64,000 bases of DNA, taken from assembly GCA_963837805.1 (NCBI GenBank), contig CAWIOU010000003.1:124001-188000 (forward strand). Reading direction: 5' to 3'. The stretch is from Bog-756 sp963837805 (lineage in GTDB: Bacteria > Actinomycetota > Acidimicrobiia > Acidimicrobiales > RAAP-2). The position numbers and the translations under genes were made by a program. Below are positions 8,499 through 17,367 of the stretch, piece by piece. The notes beneath the pieces are model-generated. The model saw only the letters and a list, made by a program, of their open reading frames with translations, had not been told where the DNA came from and did no database searches. Every line of letters begins with the position of its first letter. Within the stretch, counting starts at the first letter, position 1.

Positions 8499-9575
8499 AT
8501 GGCTACCGAACTCATGATCCAGGCGGAAGGATTGACCAAACGCTACGGCTCCACCCAGGCCCTGGCCGGGGTGGACCTTTCCGTCCCCGCCGGCACGATC
8601 CTCGGCCTCCTGGGCCCGAACGGCGCCGGCAAGACAACCTGCGTGCGGGTCCTGACCACGCTGGCCCGCCCCGATTCGGGGTCGGCCACGGTGGCGGGCA
8701 TCGACGTGTTGCGGCACCCGGGCGAGGTGCGACGCCACATCGGCGTCGCCGCCCAGGACGCGACGTTGGACCCCCTGCTGACCGGGCGCCAGAACCTGGT
8801 GCTCATCGGCGAGCTGTCCGACCTGGGCCGGGCGGCCTCCCGGGCCCGGGCCAAGGAACTCCTGGCCCAGTTCGAGCTGACCGACGCGGCCGACCGGGTG
8901 GTGAAGGGTTACTCGGGCGGCATGCGGCGACGGCTGGACCTGGCCGGGTCGTTGATGACCCGCCCGCCTGTGCTCTTCCTCGACGAGCCCACGACGGGGC
9001 TGGACCCGACGAGCCGCCTGCGGGTCTGGGAGGCCATCCGCCAGCTGCTGGGTGAGGGGGTCACCGTTCTGTTGACGACGCAGTACCTGGAGGAGGCCGA
9101 CGAGCTGGCCCATGACATCGTGGTCGTCGACCACGGCAAGGTCATCGCCCAGGGGACGCCGCTCGAACTGAAGAAGGCGAGCCGCGGTGCCCGCCTGGAG
9201 GTGACCCTGGCCGAGCCGCACGCCGCCGCCGTCGGCGCCATGGCACCGCTGGTGTCGGGCCCGGTCTCGGTGAGCGAGGACGGGCGCACTCTCAGCGCAG
9301 CCGTGGACTCGTCGACCGGTTTGGCCACCGTCGTGGTGCGGGCCCTCGACGACGCGGGGGTGCTGGTGGACAACATCGAAGTGCGGCAGCCGTCGCTGGA
9401 CGACGTCTTCTTCTCGCTCACGGGCGACCACATCGAAGAGGAAGCTGCCCATGCCGACGACGGCACCGGTGACAACCGTGGAGCAGGCCGCGGTACGGGC
9501 AGTGCTCCGGCCAGTCCCGCCCGCCCCGGTGGGTCCGACGCGGGCCGTCACGACCTGGAAGGAGCACGCGCATGA
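8499..9575 (+). CDS. drrA: DrrA-type ABC exporter ATP-binding protein
   Basis: A 358-residue ABC ATPase of the daunorubicin-resistance type. It has Walker A GPNGAGKTT (about 39-47), the signature motif SGGM (about 139-142) and Walker B LFLDEPTTGLD (from about 159). ATG 8499 follows TAAGGA by 5 bases and is preferred over ATG 8493, which sits inside the operator. The C-terminal extension after the nucleotide-binding domain, including ASLDDVFF-like QPSLDDVFFSLTG, is typical of DrrA. The stop overlaps the start of the permease gene (ATGA), so the pair is translationally coupled. Drug or lipid export is the likely role; the substrate is unknown. The gene symbol denotes family only. Confidence 0.9.
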   Translation: MATELMIQAEGLTKRYGSTQALAGVDLSVPAGTILGLLGPNGAGKTTCVRVLTTLARPDSGSATVAGIDVLRHPGEVRRHIGVAAQDATLDPLLTGRQNLVLIGELSDLGRAASRARAKELLAQFELTDAADRVVKGYSGGMRRRLDLAGSLMTRPPVLFLDEPTTGLDPTSRLRVWEAIRQLLGEGVTVLLTTQYLEEADELAHDIVVVDHGKVIAQGTPLELKKASRGARLEVTLAEPHAAAVGAMAPLVSGPVSVSEDGRTLSAAVDSSTGLATVVVRALDDAGVLVDNIEVRQPSLDDVFFSLTGDHIEEEAAHADDGTGDNRGAGRGTGSAPASPARPGGSDAGRHDLEGARA

Positions 9576-10429
9576 CGACCACCACGCTGACGCCGCCGGC
9601 CATCGTGGTCGATCGACCCCACACCGGGGGGAACCTGCTCGGATCGCTGGCCGACATCTGGGCCATGACCCGGCGCAACATCGTGCACATCTCCCGGGAA
9701 CCGATGCAGCTCTCGGACGTGACCATCCAGCCCCTGCTGTTCACGGTGCTGTTCGTCTACATCTTCGGCGGTGCCATCCCCATTCCCGGCGGGGGCAGCT
9801 ACGTCGACTTCCTGTTGGCCGGCATCCTGGCGCTGAACCTGACCACCTCGACCATGGGGACGGCGGTGGGCCTCAGCACCGACCTGCACGAGGGCATGAT
9901 CGACCGCTTCCGGACGCTGCCCATGTGGCGCTCCGCGGTGCTGGTCGGACGGTCCGCCGCCGACTTCCTCACGTCTGTGGTGTGCGCCACCATCGTCGCC
10001 CTCACCGGGCTGGCGGTCGGCTGGCGTCCTGGCTCAGCGGCCATCTCGGTCGTCGGTGGCTTCGGCCTCCTGCTCCTGTTCGCCTATGCGGTGGGGTGGG
10101 TATCGGCCTGCGTGGGGTTGAACTCGAAGAGTCCCGAGTCGGCAGCATCGTTCGGATTCATCGTGCTGTTCCCGCTCACCTTCGTGTCCAACGCCTTCGT
10201 GCCCACCCAGCACATGCCGGGGTGGCTGCAGGCCGTGGCCAACTGGAACCCGGTCAGCGCAGTCGTCGCCGGAGCCCGGGACCTGTGGGGCAACCCGAAT
10301 CCGTCGCATCTGGTCCAGGCCTGGCCGATGCAGCATCCTGTCGAAGCGGCCCTGATCTGGTCGGTGGCCATTCTCGCCGTGGCCTGCCCGCTGGCCGCCC
10401 ACTTCTTCAAGAAGCGCACGACGGAGTAA
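9572..10429 (+). CDS. drrB: DrrB-type ABC-2 exporter permease
   Basis: A 285-residue integral membrane protein with six hydrophobic segments. The N-terminal region DIWAMTRRNIVHISREP before the first helix and the segment TFVSNAFVPTQHMPGWLQ are typical of DrrB-like ABC-2 permeases. The ATG overlaps the ATPase stop by 4 bp. With the ATPase and the divergent TetR regulator it forms a self-regulated exporter cassette, probably inducible by its substrate. Confidence 0.9.
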   Translation: MTTTTLTPPAIVVDRPHTGGNLLGSLADIWAMTRRNIVHISREPMQLSDVTIQPLLFTVLFVYIFGGAIPIPGGGSYVDFLLAGILALNLTTSTMGTAVGLSTDLHEGMIDRFRTLPMWRSAVLVGRSAADFLTSVVCATIVALTGLAVGWRPGSAAISVVGGFGLLLLFAYAVGWVSACVGLNSKSPESAASFGFIVLFPLTFVSNAFVPTQHMPGWLQAVANWNPVSAVVAGARDLWGNPNPSHLVQAWPMQHPVEAALIWSVAILAVACPLAAHFFKKRTTE

Positions 10430-10498
10430 GCAACCTCCGCCCGGGCACCTCCGGTCCCGGGCTGGGCCGGCGGGCCGGCAGAGCCGTACGATGTGGTG

Positions 10499-11743
10499 AT
10501 GCAAGCACTCATGTACGGGGTAGAGCCGGAGGTACAGCAAATCGGTGAGACGGACAACCGCTTGTTGCGGATGCTCGCCCGGACGCCGACCCGGCTCATC
10601 GACATCGAGGAGCCCGGGTTCCTCCGCCCGGACTGGGTGGTGACCAAGCCGAGACTGGTGGGGATCTGCGGGTCGGAGTCAAAGGCGGTGTTCCTCGACT
10701 ACGCCAGCCTGATCGACCCGGCCGACGCGGCCGGCCAGAATCCGATGAAGAATTTCGTCTCCATGCCCCACGTGATGGGCCACGAGGTGATCGCCGAGGT
10801 GGTCGCCGTCGGCCCCGAGGCAGAGGGGCTCGAGCCGGGAGACCGTGTCGCCCTCAACCCGTGGCTCACGTGCGTGACCCGGGGGGTGTCGCCGGTCTGC
10901 CCGGCGTGCGAGGCCGGTGACCTGAGCCAGTGCCACTCGTTCGGGAAGGGCTCATTCGCGCCGGGGATCCACATCGGTATGTGCTCCGACGTCACCGGGG
11001 GGTTCGCCGACCTCATGCCGGCACACGACTCGATGCTCTTCAAGGTGCCCGACGACCTGAGCGACGAACAGGTGGTCGTCGCCGACCCGTTCGCGGTGTC
11101 CCTCCATGCCGTCACCCGCCATCCGCCACAGCCGGGGAGCAAGGTGCTCGTCTACGGGGCCGGGGCGCTCGGCCAGTGCGCCGTCGCCATCCTGCGGGCG
11201 CTGTACCCGACGGTCGAGGTGATGGTGGTCGCCCGGTTTGACGCGCAACGCCAGCTGGCCGAAGCCTTCGGCGCATCGACCGTGCCTCACGAGTCGCGAC
11301 TCGAGGTCATCGAGCGGGTCGCCGATTGGTCGGGTGGTGTGCTGCAGCCGGCTGACGGTCTCCCGATGGCCTTCCCGGGCGGCATCGACGTGGTCTACGA
11401 CACGATCGGGGCAGCCGAGACGTTGGAGGTCGGCTGTCGCGTGCTTCGGGCTCGAGGGACCCTGGTGAAGCTGGGCATGCACGGCGCCGCCAAGTGGGAC
11501 GACACGCCGGTGTACTGCAAGGAGATCTTCTATACGGGTTCCAACGCCTTCGGGATCGAGGAGGTCGAGGGCGTCCGGCAGCACGGCATCGCCCACTTCC
11601 TGGACATGGTCGGATCCGGCCGGATCGACCTCACACCGATGCTCACCCACTCGTTCCCGCTTGACGAGTGGCGCGACGCCTTCACCGTGCTGGCTGACCA
11701 GGAGTCGTCAGGGGCTATCAAGGTCACCATCGACAGTCGCTAG
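10499..11743 (+). CDS. Zinc-binding alcohol dehydrogenase family (MDR) oxidoreductase
   Basis: A 414-residue medium-chain dehydrogenase. C57 in GICGSES corresponds to the catalytic zinc ligand, GHE at 94-96 provides the following His-Glu pair, and C134, C137 and C145 (VCPACEAGDLSQC) form a reduced structural-zinc lobe. The nucleotide-binding motif is GAGALG in KVLVYGAGALGQCAV. It should oxidise or reduce an alcohol/aldehyde with NAD(P). Two in-frame GTG codons precede ATG 10499; no strong ribosome site distinguishes them. It lies 69 bp after the permease gene and may be read through from the exporter operon. Confidence 0.85.
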   Translation: MQALMYGVEPEVQQIGETDNRLLRMLARTPTRLIDIEEPGFLRPDWVVTKPRLVGICGSESKAVFLDYASLIDPADAAGQNPMKNFVSMPHVMGHEVIAEVVAVGPEAEGLEPGDRVALNPWLTCVTRGVSPVCPACEAGDLSQCHSFGKGSFAPGIHIGMCSDVTGGFADLMPAHDSMLFKVPDDLSDEQVVVADPFAVSLHAVTRHPPQPGSKVLVYGAGALGQCAVAILRALYPTVEVMVVARFDAQRQLAEAFGASTVPHESRLEVIERVADWSGGVLQPADGLPMAFPGGIDVVYDTIGAAETLEVGCRVLRARGTLVKLGMHGAAKWDDTPVYCKEIFYTGSNAFGIEEVEGVRQHGIAHFLDMVGSGRIDLTPMLTHSFPLDEWRDAFTVLADQESSGAIKVTIDSR

Positions 11744-11794
11744 GAACCCGCCGGCAAGCCCAGAAGGGCGACTCCCGGGCCGTCCGGTATGGAA

Positions 11795-12727
11795 CTAGAA
11801 GGCGTTCCAATAGAGGAGCTCACCCGGCGAAGTCGCCACCAACGGAACGATGACAAGACTCGAATCAGGGGTGGTGTAGCTGAACACCGAGATCCCGATC
11901 GCCGGTCCGTCACCAGATCCCACGCCTGAACCGTAGAACGGAGCGTCCCCGAACGCGAATACGCCACCATCTGCGCCGACGAGTACGTAGCCGAACAGTG
12001 CAGGAGAAGCGGGAGATGCAGTGCCCGCTGACGACGTGGAAGCCATTCCCACGATGGGCGCGTTCAGGCGTTGACCACCCATCGAGCCGTCAAATGGGGC
12101 GTCGCCGAAGGAAAAGGTTCCACCGTCGCTGGCCGCCAACCAGTAGCCGTGGCCACTCGGGGTCGAGGCGATTCCGACGATGGGTTGATTCAACGGCTTG
12201 CTCCCCATGGAGCCGTAGAAATGGGCGTCGCCGAACGTGAACACTCCGCCGTCCGAGGCGACCAGCCAGTATCCCCTGCCGTCGGGTGTGGAGGCGATAC
12301 CGACGATGGGAGCATTCAGGTGTCGACCGCCCATCGAGCCATAGAACGCCGCACCTTGAAAGGTGAAGACGCCACCGTCACCGGCGGCGAGCCGATAGCC
12401 GGTCCCGGATGCGGCTATGCCGACGATGGGTGCGGCCAGGGGTCGCCCGTTCATCCCCTGGATCTGGCCTTGGTTGTTGTTGAACACTTCACCCGAGCTC
12501 GTCACCGACAGGGCGATAGCAGAACGAGTGACGGTGAACGCGACGATGGATGGACTTCCTGCCGGACAGGTCCCGAACAAGGTCTGACCAGCTGACGTGG
12601 TGGAGGTGAGGCATTGCACCGTCGTCGGTTGCGCACCGGCTTGAGCGGCCAACGCAGTAGCAGCCCCGAGCGACCCCAGGGCCAACACTGTCGCTCCGCA
12701 GAGCCTCCGAAACGTCGCTGGCCTCAT
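11795..12727 (-). CDS. Secreted protein with 'GYWLVASDGG' repeats
   Basis: A 310-residue protein with a clear signal peptide (residues 1-32, cut near QAGAQ) and ATG preceded by GGGAGAG. From about residue 85 it has four or five roughly 42-residue repeats of the form GYWLVASDGGVFTFGDAHFYGSMG, then LNAPIVGIAS. The regular Trp/Asp/Gly pattern suggests a beta-propeller or similar beta-sheet repeat. No catalytic motif is visible. Related repeats occur in the genes at 12980-15187 and 19389-21818. Its function is unknown; an extracellular binding or scaffolding role is a guess. Confidence 0.75.
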   Translation of the reverse strand: MRPATFRRLCGATVLALGSLGAATALAAQAGAQPTTVQCLTSTTSAGQTLFGTCPAGSPSIVAFTVTRSAIALSVTSSGEVFNNNQGQIQGMNGRPLAAPIVGIAASGTGYRLAAGDGGVFTFQGAAFYGSMGGRHLNAPIVGIASTPDGRGYWLVASDGGVFTFGDAHFYGSMGSKPLNQPIVGIASTPSGHGYWLAASDGGTFSFGDAPFDGSMGGQRLNAPIVGMASTSSAGTASPASPALFGYVLVGADGGVFAFGDAPFYGSGVGSGDGPAIGISVFSYTTPDSSLVIVPLVATSPGELLYWNAF

Positions 12728-12979
12728 CTGCTCTCCCGCTCTCGAATCAGATTGCGCCGAGTACCTCGGATCATCTCCCGCCGACCGACCATGGAAAGCC
12801 GCCGCCGGCCACCTGATGGAACGGTACTTCGTTCACCGATACCCAGTCGAACATCACCGTTCGGTGGGCACGGCATCGGGTTCACGTTCCGTTGGCGTGA
12901 CGGATCTGAGTGTCGAACCGAGGATGCCGGCTGCCGGTGGCAAGGACCAACCCACACCGTCTGGCTGAGGATCGAGTTG

Positions 12980-15187
12980 TCAGCCCCGGACCGAGGACGA
13001 GGCCATGCCCACGACCGGTTTGTTCAACGACAGAGCGCCGGTCGATCCCTCAAACGCGGCGTCCCCGAAGGAGAAGATGCCTCCGTCGCTGGCCACCAGC
13101 CAATAGCCGTGCCCATCGGGCGTGGCCGCCATACCCACGACGGGCTGGTTCAGGGGGAAGGCCCCGGTCGATCCGTAGAAATGGGCGTCCCCGAAGGAGA
13201 AAATGCCTCCGTCGCTGGCCACCAACCAATAGCCGTGCCCATCGGGCGTGGCCGCCATACCGACGACGGGCTGGTTCAGGGGGAAGGCCCCGGTCGAGCC
13301 GTAGAAATGGGCGTCCCCGAAGGAGAAGATGCCTCCGTCGCTGGCCACCAACCAATAGCCGTGCCCATCGGGCGTGGCCGCCATACCCACGACGGGCTGG
13401 TTCAGGGGGAAGGCCCCGGTCGAGCCGTAGAAATGGGCGTCCCCGAACGAGAAGATGCCTCCGTCGCTGGCCACCAACCAATAGCCGTGCCCATCGGGCG
13501 TGGCCGCCATACCCACGACGGGCTGGTTCAGGGGGAAGGCCCCGGTCGATCCGTAGAAATGGGCGTCCCCGAAGGAGAAGATGCCTCCGTCGCTGGCCAC
13601 CAGCCAATACCCATGCCGTTTGGGCGTGGCGGCCATGCCCACGACCGGCCTATTGAGATCGAGAGACCCGGTGGAGCCGAAAAACGGGGCGACTCCAAAG
13701 GAGAAGATGCCTCCGTCGGAGGCGACAATCCAGTAGCCCGGGGCAGCCGATGGGGGTCCGGGAAGTCCTCCGGGGCCTGAGAATGCCCGGATGGAATCCG
13801 AGGTGGGAGCCAAGAGAAGGCCGTCGGCCGCGGACGGGGATGGAAACGACGATGCTGCAGCTCCCAGATTGAATTGCGCCAGGGTGGACCCATTGCTGGG
13901 GTCGAGCCCGTTCAGATTGCCTCCGCCAATGGTCCACAGCTTGCCCCCGGCCACGATTGGCGTGCCACCACCACCGGAGCCCGAGCTCCACAATGTGGTG
14001 AGCCTGGCCGGGTGGTTGGATACCCGGAACGCCTCGGCTCCACCGGCGCAGCCGGTATAGACGATGTCTCCGATGTGGGCGGCGGCCCCATGGCCGAAGC
14101 ACGACGCCCGCGAGATCAACTCTCCGCCGACTCCGCCCAATTTCGCCTGGTTCAGCACGAACGCCGTGGACGACTTACCGATGGCGAAGACCAGTCCGTT
14201 TCCGATGATGACCGGGGGGGTCGACAGATCGAGATCGGACGCATTGTCGCTGTACCAGGTGGTCGGGGCAAAGTTCTGTAGCAGATGCATGGTCGGAGAC
14301 AGCTCGAGGACGCCGTCGCTGTTGTCATAGGTGTCGCTCGACGATTCGAATTGACTGTTCCCGGTCGACACCCAGACATTGCCCGACCCATCGATGGCGG
14401 GTGCGCCACCGCCCATCCACACCGCTCCTTGACTGTCTCCGGGAAGCGAAGCCACCACGAAATGAGAGGGAGTCGAACCGTCCTCGGGGGCCGAAACCAC
14501 CAGTCCGTGATAGGGCTCACAATCCCCATCGTTGCCCCCGAAGCCGACGATGACCCGGCTCGCGGTGAGGGCAAGGGACGCCCTCTGCAGCTCATGGGCC
14601 GGGTCGAACCCCGTCGGGTCAATCGGCTCGTTGAGGAGGATGGCGCCAGAATAGAGATTCATTCCGATCAGATGATGGATGGCGTTGTTCGGGGCCTGTT
14701 CGGTGGCGACGACGAAGATCTCCGAGCGCGCCATATCAATAACCGGGGTAGAGGTGATGCCCACGGTTGGTCTGATGTCGCCGCAGAGTCCGGGGACGGT
14801 GGAGGGGTTGAAGGCGGTTCCGACGTGAGTGGACCAGAGGAGGGTGCCGGTATTGGCGGCCAGGGCATAGACGGTGTCGTTCTCGGTGGCGGCGTACACC
14901 CGACCAGCGGCGACGAGAGGCTGTCCATAGATTTGGCCGTCGAAGACGGGCGAGGTCCAAGCAGACCGAACAGTGGAAAAGGAGCTACCGGACGCATCGA
15001 TCCCGGTTCGCAGCCCGTTCTGATTGTAGGTAGTCCACGTCGAAGGATTGACGGCAGCCGAACGCTCAACGTGTGCGCCATTGCCGACCCGGGCTGTGGC
15101 GGCGTTTGCGCTGGTGGCACTTCCGGCCGCCACTAGGGCGCCGGCCACCAAGAGGACGGAGACACTGAGGAGTCGAAGTGATCGCAT
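12980..15187 (-). CDS. Secreted PQQ-like beta-propeller protein with six C-terminal GYW repeats
   Basis: A 735-residue protein with a signal peptide (about 1-29, ending SATSANA). Residues 50-470 look like a PQQ/quinoprotein-type beta-propeller: GQIYGQPLVAAGRVYAATE, DTVYALAANTGTLLWS and GSGNVWVSTGNSQFE are typical blade sequences. After a Gly/Pro-rich linker come six 42-residue GYWLVASDGG repeats, the middle four identical in protein. No quinone-coordinating residues can be confirmed, so it may be a binding rather than a redox protein. It lies upstream of the 11795-12727 gene on the same strand with a 252-bp gap. Confidence 0.75.
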   Translation of the reverse strand: MRSLRLLSVSVLLVAGALVAAGSATSANAATARVGNGAHVERSAAVNPSTWTTYNQNGLRTGIDASGSSFSTVRSAWTSPVFDGQIYGQPLVAAGRVYAATENDTVYALAANTGTLLWSTHVGTAFNPSTVPGLCGDIRPTVGITSTPVIDMARSEIFVVATEQAPNNAIHHLIGMNLYSGAILLNEPIDPTGFDPAHELQRASLALTASRVIVGFGGNDGDCEPYHGLVVSAPEDGSTPSHFVVASLPGDSQGAVWMGGGAPAIDGSGNVWVSTGNSQFESSSDTYDNSDGVLELSPTMHLLQNFAPTTWYSDNASDLDLSTPPVIIGNGLVFAIGKSSTAFVLNQAKLGGVGGELISRASCFGHGAAAHIGDIVYTGCAGGAEAFRVSNHPARLTTLWSSGSGGGGTPIVAGGKLWTIGGGNLNGLDPSNGSTLAQFNLGAAASSFPSPSAADGLLLAPTSDSIRAFSGPGGLPGPPSAAPGYWIVASDGGIFSFGVAPFFGSTGSLDLNRPVVGMAATPKRHGYWLVASDGGIFSFGDAHFYGSTGAFPLNQPVVGMAATPDGHGYWLVASDGGIFSFGDAHFYGSTGAFPLNQPVVGMAATPDGHGYWLVASDGGIFSFGDAHFYGSTGAFPLNQPVVGMAATPDGHGYWLVASDGGIFSFGDAHFYGSTGAFPLNQPVVGMAATPDGHGYWLVASDGGIFSFGDAAFEGSTGALSLNKPVVGMASSSVRG
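13033..13640. repeat. Near-identical 126-bp tandem repeat array (coding)
   Basis: The string ATGCCTCCGTCGCTGGCCAC recurs at 13077, 13203, 13329, 13455 and 13581, exactly 126 bp apart. The copies differ by only a few scattered bases. Each unit encodes one 42-residue repeat of the secreted protein on the minus strand. The identity at silent positions indicates recent duplication or gene conversion, and copy number could vary between strains. Confidence 0.95.
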
Positions 15188-15258
15188 GGCCCCATTCTGG
15201 ACCCTCGTCGGAGGCTTCGCTGGCCTGGGTCCAGCGTAAGGAGCGGAGTGCTGTTGAA

Positions 15259-15279
15259 CCTCATCTTGAGCAGCTGAGG
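15259..15279. terminator. Degenerate copy of the CCTCAGC/GCTGAGG hairpin
   Basis: A 21-bp element with arms CCTCA and TGAGG and the inner right-hand GCTGAGG preserved. It is a weaker member of the dispersed hairpin family, lying in the gap after the SDR gene end (minus strand) and before the secreted protein gene. Confidence 0.35.
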
Positions 15280-15318
15280 ACGTCTGAAGGCCGTTCCGGG
15301 GGAGGCGGTGGCAGGTGG

Positions 15319-16095
15319 TTACGCAAGCGTGGATAGTCCACCGTCGACGGCCAGGACCTGGCCGGTGATGTAGCGCGCTTCATCGGAAAGGAGGAAGACG
15401 ACAGCGTCGGCGACCTCCGATGCGGTGCCCTGGCGCCCGAGAGGGACGCGAGTCCTGCCACGACTTGGCCGTCCAGCCGTCGCCAATCGTCCGAGGGGTG
15501 TGTCGATGAGCCCGGGAGCGACCACGTTGACCCGACCACCTTGGGGCGCGGCCTCTCTCGCGGCCTGCCGCATCAGCCCGATCTGAGCAGCTTTTGAGGC
15601 GTCGTAGGTCGGAATGCCGCTGCCCGGCCGCAGCCCGGCGACCGATGAGATGAGCACGGTGGCGGAACCTTCACTCATCAGCGGCAGAGCCGCCTTGAGC
15701 GTCAGGAAGTTCGAGCGCAGGTTGACCTCGAAGACTGTGTTCCAGTCCGACAGGGACGTTCCCTGAAGGCCAGAGCCCATACCAATGCCCACGTTGAGGA
15801 CGAGCGCGTCCAAGCCGCCGAGTACGTCGACGGCCCAGGTTACGGCCGCCTGGCATGCGTCAGGGTCGGCGGCGTCCGAGGTAAGGGCGTAGCTGGCGAA
15901 GCCCGTCTCAGCCGCCATGTCGGCAGTTATCTGTGCGGCGTCGCCCTCGATGTCGGTGACTGCGACCGCAGCCCCCTGTCGGGCGGCGCCCAGGGCGATG
16001 GCTCGACCGTTGCCCATCGGCGCATCGTGGTCGTCAGTGTGGCGGGTGCCCCCGCCTACGACAAGGAGGCGACGACCCGCGAGCCGCGCCGTCAG
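15319..16095 (-). CDS. SDR family oxidoreductase, apparent CTG start
   Basis: A 258-residue short-chain dehydrogenase. The cofactor loop is LLVVGGGTRHTDDHD followed by GNGRAIA, as in SDRs with an extended glycine motif; the catalytic residues are S150/S151 (VLISSVAG), Y164 and K168 (YDASK). The ending ITGQVLAVDGGLS is typical. There is no ATG, GTG or TTG between the end of the upstream gene and the cofactor motif, but CTG 16095 lies 6 bases after AGGA (16105-16102) and overlaps the upstream TGA as CTGA. The next ATG would delete the cofactor site. It is translationally coupled to the CMD gene; together they may process a reactive carbonyl compound. Confidence 0.85.
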   Translation of the reverse strand: MTARLAGRRLLVVGGGTRHTDDHDAPMGNGRAIALGAARQGAAVAVTDIEGDAAQITADMAAETGFASYALTSDAADPDACQAAVTWAVDVLGGLDALVLNVGIGMGSGLQGTSLSDWNTVFEVNLRSNFLTLKAALPLMSEGSATVLISSVAGLRPGSGIPTYDASKAAQIGLMRQAAREAAPQGGRVNVVAPGLIDTPLGRLATAGRPSRGRTRVPLGRQGTASEVADAVVFLLSDEARYITGQVLAVDGGLSTLA

Positions 16096-16652
16096 GACTG
16101 TTCCTGACGCGGAGCACGGTATCGACCGGCGACGCCGTCCGGCCAGCCTGAAACGAAGGGCTCGAGGGCGACGCCGACGCTGTTGAGCATTCCGGAGACC
16201 AGCCGATAGAACCCGGCAAGCACGAGCAGCTCGAGTAACTCGGCGTCGGTCCAACGCGCTTTGAGCGCTTGCCACGTACCTTCCGAGACGATGTTTTCAT
16301 TGCAGAGTTCATCGACGAGCGCCACCAGCGCGGCGTCGTCGGCGTTCCACTGACCGGAGTCGGAGTCGGCCAACCGAGCGATCTCTTCCTCGGTGAGACC
16401 TCCCCGGCGACCGATGCGTGTGTGTTGACCGAATTCGTATTCCGAACCGGACCGGAAGCCGGTCCGCAAGATCACAATTTCCCGCTCCCGGACCGGAAGG
16501 ACCCCGCCGCCCAGCAGGTGCCCACCCAACTGCAGGAACCCCTTGGACAGGACTTCGTTGTGGGCGAGGGTTCGAAAGATGTTGAGTTCCCGTGGCGCGC
16601 CTTCGTCGACCGGAAGCGGGTCGATCCGCGGACGTGCTGGTTCTTCGATCAT
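16092..16652 (-). CDS. Carboxymuconolactone decarboxylase (AhpD-like) family protein
   Basis: A 186-residue protein of the CMD/AhpD fold: LPVREREIVILRTGFRSGSEYEFGQH is the family core helix, with H77 of the proton-relay position retained. The CxxC of peroxidase-active AhpD is replaced by SGSE, so alkyl-hydroperoxide activity is unlikely; decarboxylase or binding roles remain possible. ATG 16652 follows GAGG. It overlaps the SDR start by one-frame CTGA coupling. A second CMD gene of equal length lies at 18207-18767. Confidence 0.85.
   Translation of the reverse strand: MIEEPARPRIDPLPVDEGAPRELNIFRTLAHNEVLSKGFLQLGGHLLGGGVLPVREREIVILRTGFRSGSEYEFGQHTRIGRRGGLTEEEIARLADSDSGQWNADDAALVALVDELCNENIVSEGTWQALKARWTDAELLELLVLAGFYRLVSGMLNSVGVALEPFVSGWPDGVAGRYRAPRQEQS
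16102..16105 (-). promoter_or_regulatory. Ribosome-binding site supporting the CTG start
   Basis: AGGA on the minus strand, 6 nt before CTG 16095. It sits inside the end of the upstream CMD coding region, consistent with reinitiation by ribosomes that finish that gene. Confidence 0.5.
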
Positions 16653-16823
16653 GCCCTACCTCTCGTAGCCGAACCCAAAATACAGGGGCAACTCCAAGCT
16701 ACCTCGGAGACCTATTCAGGTGCTCCTTCCAGGACAGCCGCACCGGTGACCTTGACTACAGTGATCCAACCGAGCGCATACGAGCGAATGGTGCATACCC
16801 AATAAGCAAGGAGGCCTATTCCC

Positions 16824-17096
16824 GTGATTGCCATCTACATCGTCACCAAGAATATGACTCGTGAGCAGCACACCAAGGGGCGCGACCGTCTTCGTGAGGC
16901 CGGGGCACCTGAAAACGCCATGAAGCTCCACGCCTGCTTCGGAGAAGATGGCCAGCTTCAGGTCTTTGATGTGTGGGAGAGCCAGGAGGCGTTCGATCAG
17001 TTCCTGACGTACCTCGGGCCGGTCATGGAGGAGCTGGGCATCGAGCTGGCGCAGCCGCCCACGATCATGCCGATTGTCGACCTTGTGCAGCAATAG
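16824..17096 (+). CDS. Dimeric alpha/beta-barrel (ABM-like) small protein
   Basis: A 90-residue protein beginning at GTG 16824. The central pattern HACFGEDGQLQVFDVWESQEAFDQF marks a ferredoxin-like dimeric-barrel fold. A clear paralogue is at 34821-35087, sharing CFGEDGQL and VF-W-S-E spacing. The invariant His-Cys pair in H-x-C-F-G-E-D-G is unusual for ABM proteins and could be functional. It is divergent from the CMD-SDR operon and followed by the TetR-like regulator, suggesting a shared stimulus. Confidence 0.7.
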   Translation: MIAIYIVTKNMTREQHTKGRDRLREAGAPENAMKLHACFGEDGQLQVFDVWESQEAFDQFLTYLGPVMEELGIELAQPPTIMPIVDLVQQ

Positions 17097-17367
17097 CGGC
17101 CGAGGGCCACGAGCACGGGCGTGCTGCATCGCTGGATAATGAGCGGAACTCCCTTGGCGACCTGGCCAAGAATGATGGCGTTAAGCCACGGTCAAGAGGT
17201 CCCGCTCCCTGCGGCCCGGGGTAGTTTGCGCCTCTTGTAACTCGGAGTTGCATTCGGTACTATCAAGACGGCAGGCGGGAGCCGGTTCTCTCGGGTGCCC
17301 GGACTGGCGGATCCGGTGCCCCGAGTAGCCGCAGCTCACCTGGCAGGTCCAGGCCTGGAGGTGGTGA

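Noticed and set aside
7509..9551. A 680-residue minus-strand reading frame antisense to the exporter ATPase
   Set aside because: Most of it is a shadow of the ATPase gene with Arg/Gln/Gly-rich nonsense composition; only the piece 8216-8366 is of interest, as the probable TetR N-terminus.
12614..13780. A 388-residue plus-strand frame with repeated peptides such as DASVAGHQPIAVP
   Set aside because: The repetition is inherited from the 126-bp array of the real minus-strand gene.
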